Made by a program: the position numbers and the translations under genes
Assembly: GCA_024640485.1 (NCBI GenBank)
Contig: JAHEEY010000004.1
Coordinates: 1 to 25,667, forward strand
From: Chloroflexota bacterium
Lineage (GTDB): Bacteria; Chloroflexota; Anaerolineae; Promineifilales; Promineifilaceae
Direction of reading: 5' to 3'
DNA: 25,667 nt
The notes under the pieces: model-generated
What the model was told of the DNA's origin: nothing
Database searches by the model: none
Seen by the model: the letters and a program-made list of their open reading frames with translations, nothing else
Shown here: positions 22,117-25,667 of the stretch, piece after piece
How positions within the stretch are numbered: the first letter of the stretch is position 1
Layout of the letters: every line of letters starts with the position of its first letter

Positions 22117-22923
22117 ATGACAGCACAATTGGGCAGATCATTGATACGATGGTTCATAGAGCGGCTGCGGGACGTGTTGATGTGGCCGGCGAACCTGCTG
22201 CGGGATTTCCCAGTCCGCCTTAAGCGGCTGGGCCATACCTTGTGGCGAGCCGCAGCCGGCAGCACGAATTTCCTGACAAAGTCCCGTGGTAAGGTTACCC
22301 GCCCGGAAGAGAAAGAAAGCTCTCGCCAAGGAGATCTATTCAGCTGGCTGCACCAACTGCTGGCACAAAGCTTCGATCTCATTGGCGGCCCGGAAATCCT
22401 CCAATTTCTTACGCATCTAATCACCAATACGACGCCGCTGACAGACGATGAAATCGCCATGATCAGCTCCATCCTGGGGCCCGACAAGATGCGCTACAAA
22501 GAAATTCGGGTTGCCGAGGGCGGGCTGCTGGAATCTATCTTCCGGCGCAACGGCAGCCTGGCATTCTCCACCTGGCGTACGGTTCATTTCCCCAAGCACG
22601 ATGGTGGCCGCCGGCATCCCCACACCCGCAGCAATCTGCCCATTGTGGTCCACGAACTCACCCATGTGTACCAGTACCACCAGGTTGGCAGCCGATATTT
22701 AGGGGAAGCGATCTACCAGCTGATCAAGACCAAACGGAACTGCTACGATTACGGCTTTATCAAAGGGCTTGAGAGCGCTGCCGCTGCCGGCAAGAAGTTC
22801 AGCGACTTCAACCGGGAACAGCAGGCCCAAATAGTCCAGGATTATTTCACCCTGCTGCAAAAAGAGGCGGACGTCACGGCGTACGAACCTTTCATCCGCC
22901 AACTGCGAGACGGCGCGATATAG
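22117..22923 (+). CDS. Putative zinc metallopeptidase with HELTH motif (DUF4157/vgr-related type)
   Basis: 268 aa. The recognisable core is residues 105-250. LTDDEIAMISSILGPDKMRY leads to IVVHELTHVYQYHQVG, with H179, E180 and H183 forming HExxH, followed by LGEAIYQL and EQQAQIVQDYFTLLQKEAD, in which E234 or a nearby acid could supply the third ligand. This order matches proteins labelled 'vgr-related' or DUF4157-like metalloproteases, which are poorly characterised. The N-terminus (1-85) is basic and helical; no clear signal peptide is present. ATG with AGAGG about 10 bases upstream. It is 8 bases from the lipid kinase gene, so it is transcribed with two lipid enzymes. Confidence 0.7.
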   Translation: MTAQLGRSLIRWFIERLRDVLMWPANLLRDFPVRLKRLGHTLWRAAAGSTNFLTKSRGKVTRPEEKESSRQGDLFSWLHQLLAQSFDLIGGPEILQFLTHLITNTTPLTDDEIAMISSILGPDKMRYKEIRVAEGGLLESIFRRNGSLAFSTWRTVHFPKHDGGRRHPHTRSNLPIVVHELTHVYQYHQVGSRYLGEAIYQLIKTKRNCYDYGFIKGLESAAAAGKKFSDFNREQQAQIVQDYFTLLQKEADVTAYEPFIRQLRDGAI

Positions 22924-22931
22924 GAAAGCTC

Positions 22932-23870
22932 ATGCCGAAATGCCTGATCATCAGCAATCCAAACGCCGGCAGCGGTGCCGGCAAGCGAGCCATCGGCAAG
23001 ATCGAACCCGCCCTGAAAGCACTTCACCTCGACTTCGATATCCGCATCACTGAACGGCCTGGCCATGCGGCAGAACTGGCCAGGGAAGCGGCGCAGGGCG
23101 GTTATGATGTGATTGTCGCCGCCGGCGGGGACGGCACCAGCAATGAGGTTCTCAACGGGATCATGGAAGCCCGCCTGCAGGGGCATCGGTCAGCGGCCAT
23201 GGGCATCTTATGTGCGGGCCGCGGCAATGATTTCGCCGACGCCGTGGGCATCCCTTCCGACCTGACTGAAGCTTGCCGGCTGTTGGCCGCGAATCAGCGG
23301 CGGCGCATCGATATCGGCCGAGTCACCGGCGGCAGCGTTCCCCAAGGGCGCTATTTCGGCAACTGCGTGGGCATCGGTTTCGACGCTGTCGGCACCATTG
23401 AGGCGGCCAAACTGCCCCGGCTGGGCGGTTTCTTCAGCTTCCTCATCGCCGTTCTAAAGACGATCCTGCTCTATCATCAAGGGCCGCTGGCCACCATCGA
23501 ATATGACAGCCAGGCACTGACTCAATCTTCATTGATGATCTCCATCATGAACGGCCGCCGTCTGGGAGGCGGGTTCCTGATGGCCCCACAGGCGGAAATC
23601 GATGACGGGTTATTCGACCTTTGCATCGCCCGGCAGGTCAGCCGCACCCGCATCTTGAGATTGATCCCTCATTTCCTACGGGGCACGCAGGCGAGTCAAC
23701 CCTCGATCTTTACAGGCAGAGCCTCTCGAATCAAGGTGACTGCTGTCGAAGGGGTGCTGCCCGCCCAGACTGACGGGGAGATTATCAGCATCAGCGGTGA
23801 CCAACTTGAGATCGAACTGCTTCCCCGCCAATTGGAAATGATCTGCCCGTCGCCAGGAAGGCTGCATTGA
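22932..23870 (+). CDS. Diacylglycerol-kinase-like lipid kinase
   Basis: 312 aa, standard size for bacterial DagK/YegS proteins. The nucleotide site motif is GGDGTSNEV (65-73), with NPNAGSG near the N-terminus (9-14), GRGNDFADAVGIP (96-108, usually GTGNDFA) and a conserved acid pair D224-D225 (AEIDDGLFDL). QTDGEI (279-284) is the usual late motif. It phosphorylates a lipid such as diacylglycerol or a related alcohol using ATP; the exact lipid is not determined by sequence. ATG with AGGAAAG about 7 bases upstream. The stop overlaps the acyltransferase start by four bases, so translation is coupled and both enzymes probably act on phospholipid precursors. Confidence 0.92.
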   Translation: MPKCLIISNPNAGSGAGKRAIGKIEPALKALHLDFDIRITERPGHAAELAREAAQGGYDVIVAAGGDGTSNEVLNGIMEARLQGHRSAAMGILCAGRGNDFADAVGIPSDLTEACRLLAANQRRRIDIGRVTGGSVPQGRYFGNCVGIGFDAVGTIEAAKLPRLGGFFSFLIAVLKTILLYHQGPLATIEYDSQALTQSSLMISIMNGRRLGGGFLMAPQAEIDDGLFDLCIARQVSRTRILRLIPHFLRGTQASQPSIFTGRASRIKVTAVEGVLPAQTDGEIISISGDQLEIELLPRQLEMICPSPGRLH

Positions 23871-24541
23871 CCTTAACCAGCCGCCTTGTTACCGCCGCCC
23901 TCAGCGGCATCAGCCATCTCCTGTTCCGTATTGACAACAAGGAAATGGACCGCGTGCCCGCCAACGGGCCGTTGATCATCGTCTCCAACCATGTCCACAT
24001 CCCGGAAATCCCCACCCTGTACACCCAACTGTACCCCCGGCCGGTAACCGGCCTGGTCCTAGCCGACCGCTGGCAGAGCCGCTGGATGCGATGGGTGCTG
24101 GAGGCGACCGGTGCCATCCCCTTGCGCCGGGGAGAAGCGGATATCGCCGCGCTGCGCAAAGGATTGGCCCGGCTGAATGAAGGCTACCTGGTGGTGATCA
24201 TGCCGGAAGGCACGCGCAGCGGCGACGGCCGGCTGCAGCCAGCCCAGCCCGGGGCCGTCCTGTTGGCACTGCGAAGCGGCGCCCCTATCCTGCCGGTGGT
24301 CCATTACGGCAGCGAAGATTACAAGAGCAACTTGTCCCGGCTGCGCCGGACCGATTTTCACCTGGCCGTGGGCAAGCCGTTCCGGCTGGACAGCAATGGA
24401 CTGCGGGTGACCAGCCAGGTCCGCCAGCAGATGATCGATGAAATCATGTACCAGATGGCGGCGCAGCTTCCGGAGCACTACCGCGGCGCTTACGCCGACC
24501 TCGATGCCGCTACAGACACATATCTCAACTTCGCCAGATAG
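23867..24541 (+). CDS. plsC: PlsC-like 1-acylglycerol-3-phosphate acyltransferase
   Basis: 224 aa. Motif I is NHVHIPEIP with H42 and, five residues on, E47, where most members of the family have Asp (HX4D). Motif II is around GAIPLRRGEAD (82-92) and motif III is MPEGTRSGDG (112-121), which binds the acceptor phosphate. A following PILPVVHYG (140-148) is also typical. It probably transfers an acyl chain to lysophosphatidate or a related acceptor at the membrane. The start is TTG, overlapping the kinase stop in TTGA, with AGGA about eight bases upstream. The paired kinase makes a phosphatidate-type product plausible. The Glu variant is conservative and I infer it is active. Confidence 0.88.
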   Translation: MTLTSRLVTAALSGISHLLFRIDNKEMDRVPANGPLIIVSNHVHIPEIPTLYTQLYPRPVTGLVLADRWQSRWMRWVLEATGAIPLRRGEADIAALRKGLARLNEGYLVVIMPEGTRSGDGRLQPAQPGAVLLALRSGAPILPVVHYGSEDYKSNLSRLRRTDFHLAVGKPFRLDSNGLRVTSQVRQQMIDEIMYQMAAQLPEHYRGAYADLDAATDTYLNFAR

Positions 24542-24594
24542 CGGAGACCCAGCCGCCCTCTTTCGCCGCACAGACCCTCTATGCCCAACAGAAA

Positions 24595-24632
24595 CGCCGG
24601 CTGATGAACCACCAGCCGGCGCCTATTTATTT
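24595..24632. terminator. Bidirectional rho-independent terminator between convergent genes
   Basis: Arms CGCCGGCTG (24595-24603) and CAGCCGGCG (24613-24621) pair perfectly across a 9-base loop. CCTATTTATTT follows on the plus side and TTTCTGTT follows on the minus side. It sits between the acyltransferase stop and the permease stop, so it ends both transcripts. Confidence 0.75.
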
Positions 24633-24644
24633 CCGCGCATTCGT

Positions 24645-25472
24645 TTAGCGGAAGGGGAGTTTCCAGCTGCCTTCACCGCCGACCCGAATGTCCCGCTTTG
24701 AGAAGCGCCACCAGGCCAGTGCCGCGAAAATCGCGGAAACAGCCAGCAGGCCCAGGAACCAGCTCGTCTGCAAGCCATTGATGGCATCGCCGCCCTGGAA
24801 ATAGGCGTAGGGGAGCAGATCGGCAACGGTACCCAGGTTCTCATTCATGGCGGCCATCGAGCTCAGGAAGTAGCTGGCGACCATGACCAGTCCGGCGACC
24901 ATCGCGGCGAGCCTGCCGGCCGGCAAGATCATGCTCAACAGAAAAGCCATCGCGCCGTAGACCAACGCTTGAGCCAGAACCGGCAGGAACGGCAGGGCCA
25001 TTTCGGCCCAGCTGACATCCAGCCCAGAGCCCCCCAGCAAGATGGAGAACCCCAGCCAGCCGATAACGAGAATCGCCAACGCCGCTCCGCAAAAAGCCAG
25101 GAAACGTCCGAAGAGTAGGGCGGTACGGCTGACCGGGTGTGCCAGAATCAGGTCCAGCCGGCCGCTCTCTTCATCGCCGGCGATGAGCCCGCTGCCGGCA
25201 ATCAAGGCGAATATACCGATGATGATAGGCAGCAGCGAGAAACCATACATGCTGAGATACCCTTCGGCAGTGGCCATGGAAGCTGCGTCTCCGCCAAAGA
25301 AAGCCATGAACTCCGGTGGGTAGTTGTTGATCATTTCAATGAACTGCTCTTGCTGATCCAGGAAGACACCGTAGAACGGAATCAAAATCAAGCCAAGAGC
25401 CGCAATGCCAATACCCCAACCCAGGATTTGCCCTCGCAGTTTAGCAAATGTGTAGCGCATGATAGTAAACAT
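24645..25472 (-). CDS. ABC-2 type transporter permease
   Basis: 275 aa from ATG 25472, which has GGAGG nine bases upstream; the longer frame to the GTG at 25499 overlaps that ribosome site. Six spans are predicted (about 10-32, 75-100, 123-145, 160-182, 190-210 and 240-258). The loop ISGLIAGDEESGRLDLILAHPVSRT carries the E-x-G-x-L-x-x-L-x-x-P-x-S-R signature of ABC-2 permeases. The external loop after span 1 contains a FMAFFGG segment seen in related exporters. With the ATPase encoded 28 bases upstream it forms an exporter for an unknown substrate. Confidence 0.88.
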   Translation of the reverse strand: MFTIMRYTFAKLRGQILGWGIGIAALGLILIPFYGVFLDQQEQFIEMINNYPPEFMAFFGGDAASMATAEGYLSMYGFSLLPIIIGIFALIAGSGLIAGDEESGRLDLILAHPVSRTALLFGRFLAFCGAALAILVIGWLGFSILLGGSGLDVSWAEMALPFLPVLAQALVYGAMAFLLSMILPAGRLAAMVAGLVMVASYFLSSMAAMNENLGTVADLLPYAYFQGGDAINGLQTSWFLGLLAVSAIFAALAWWRFSKRDIRVGGEGSWKLPFR

Positions 25473-25500
25473 TTCAGATCGCCTCCGTTTCATGATCACG

Positions 25501-25667
25501 TTAGATTTCGTAGTAGGTCAAGAATATCTCTTCCAGTGAGGGCTGTGATGTCTCCAAGTCGTTGACTGGATATGCTGACAACGCTTTAATCAACGAGTCC
25601 ATCTTCCCTTCTATCCTCAGGGTCATTTCCGTGCCGTTATTGGTGGAAAGCACCTCAATTCCAGGCA
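25501..25667 (-). CDS. ABC transporter ATP-binding protein, C-terminal end (partial)
   Basis: Reading from the window edge to the TAA at 25501-25503 gives about 55 residues with no Walker motifs. The C-terminus is SLEEIFLTYYEI. The PSLEEIFLxYY ending is characteristic of ATPases paired with ABC-2 permeases, and the preceding MDSLIKALSAYPVNDLE matches the usual C-terminal subdomain. The 5' part lies outside the window. It is first in the pair with the permease, whose start is 28 bases further on. Confidence 0.85.
   Translation of the reverse strand, partial: PGIEVLSTNNGTEMTLRIEGKMDSLIKALSAYPVNDLETSQPSLEEIFLTYYEI

Overview
This is most likely a chromosomal segment of an aerobic member of the phylum Chloroflexota (Anaerolineae/Caldilineae-like). 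The evidence is indirect: GC-rich DNA, a caa3 oxidase cluster with SURF1 and CtaG, membrane proteins with long Pro/Thr/Glu-rich linkers, a GAF-PAS-cyclase, FHA and transglutaminase-like proteins, and frequent TTG/GTG starts. No 16S gene or other marker is present, so this placement is inference. I see no tRNA, rRNA, CRISPR array, insertion sequence or phage gene.

Layout. (1) 1-3521: an FHA-domain membrane protein (minus) diverges from two single-span membrane proteins with coiled coils (plus); the first carries a cytoplasmic helix-hairpin-helix domain. (2) 3530-9439, all minus: a small membrane protein, a class I methyltransferase, a soluble GAF-PAS class III adenylyl cyclase and a large TgpA-like transglutaminase membrane protein. 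The last two have clear promoters of their own. (3) 9628-16897, all minus: a cytochrome caa3 oxidase operon. In transcription order it holds a five-span membrane protein of unknown function, subunit II fused to cytochrome c, subunit I of A2 type with a YSHP motif, subunit IV, subunit III, CtaG, SURF1 and an exported protein whose predicted mature N-terminus is His. Inverted repeats sit in four successive intercistronic gaps. (4) 17094-19151, minus: an ECF sigma factor, a DegV-family fatty-acid-binding protein and a small membrane protein resembling an anti-sigma factor. (5) 19304-21883, plus: an anchored NodB-type polysaccharide deacetylase with a probable leaderless mRNA, a small membrane protein and a pteridine-reductase-like SDR. 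(6) 22117-24541, plus: a compact operon of a HELTH putative zinc protease, a diacylglycerol-kinase-like lipid kinase and a PlsC-like acyltransferase. It ends at a bidirectional terminator facing (7), an ABC-2 permease and the C-terminal end of its ATPase (minus), cut by the window edge.

Functional reading. The core is terminal respiration: electrons enter through the cytochrome c domain fused to subunit II, pass CuA and heme a, and reach the heme a3/CuB centre, with SURF1 and CtaG supplying cofactor assembly. Around it lie envelope functions (deacetylase, lipid kinase, acyltransferase, DegV), signalling functions (cAMP synthesis, FHA, ECF sigma) and several unrecognised membrane proteins. Most of the window is ordinary housekeeping. 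The least explained parts are the inverted-topology HhH/coiled-coil pair at 1164-3521, the leading membrane protein of the cox operon, and the intercistronic hairpins.
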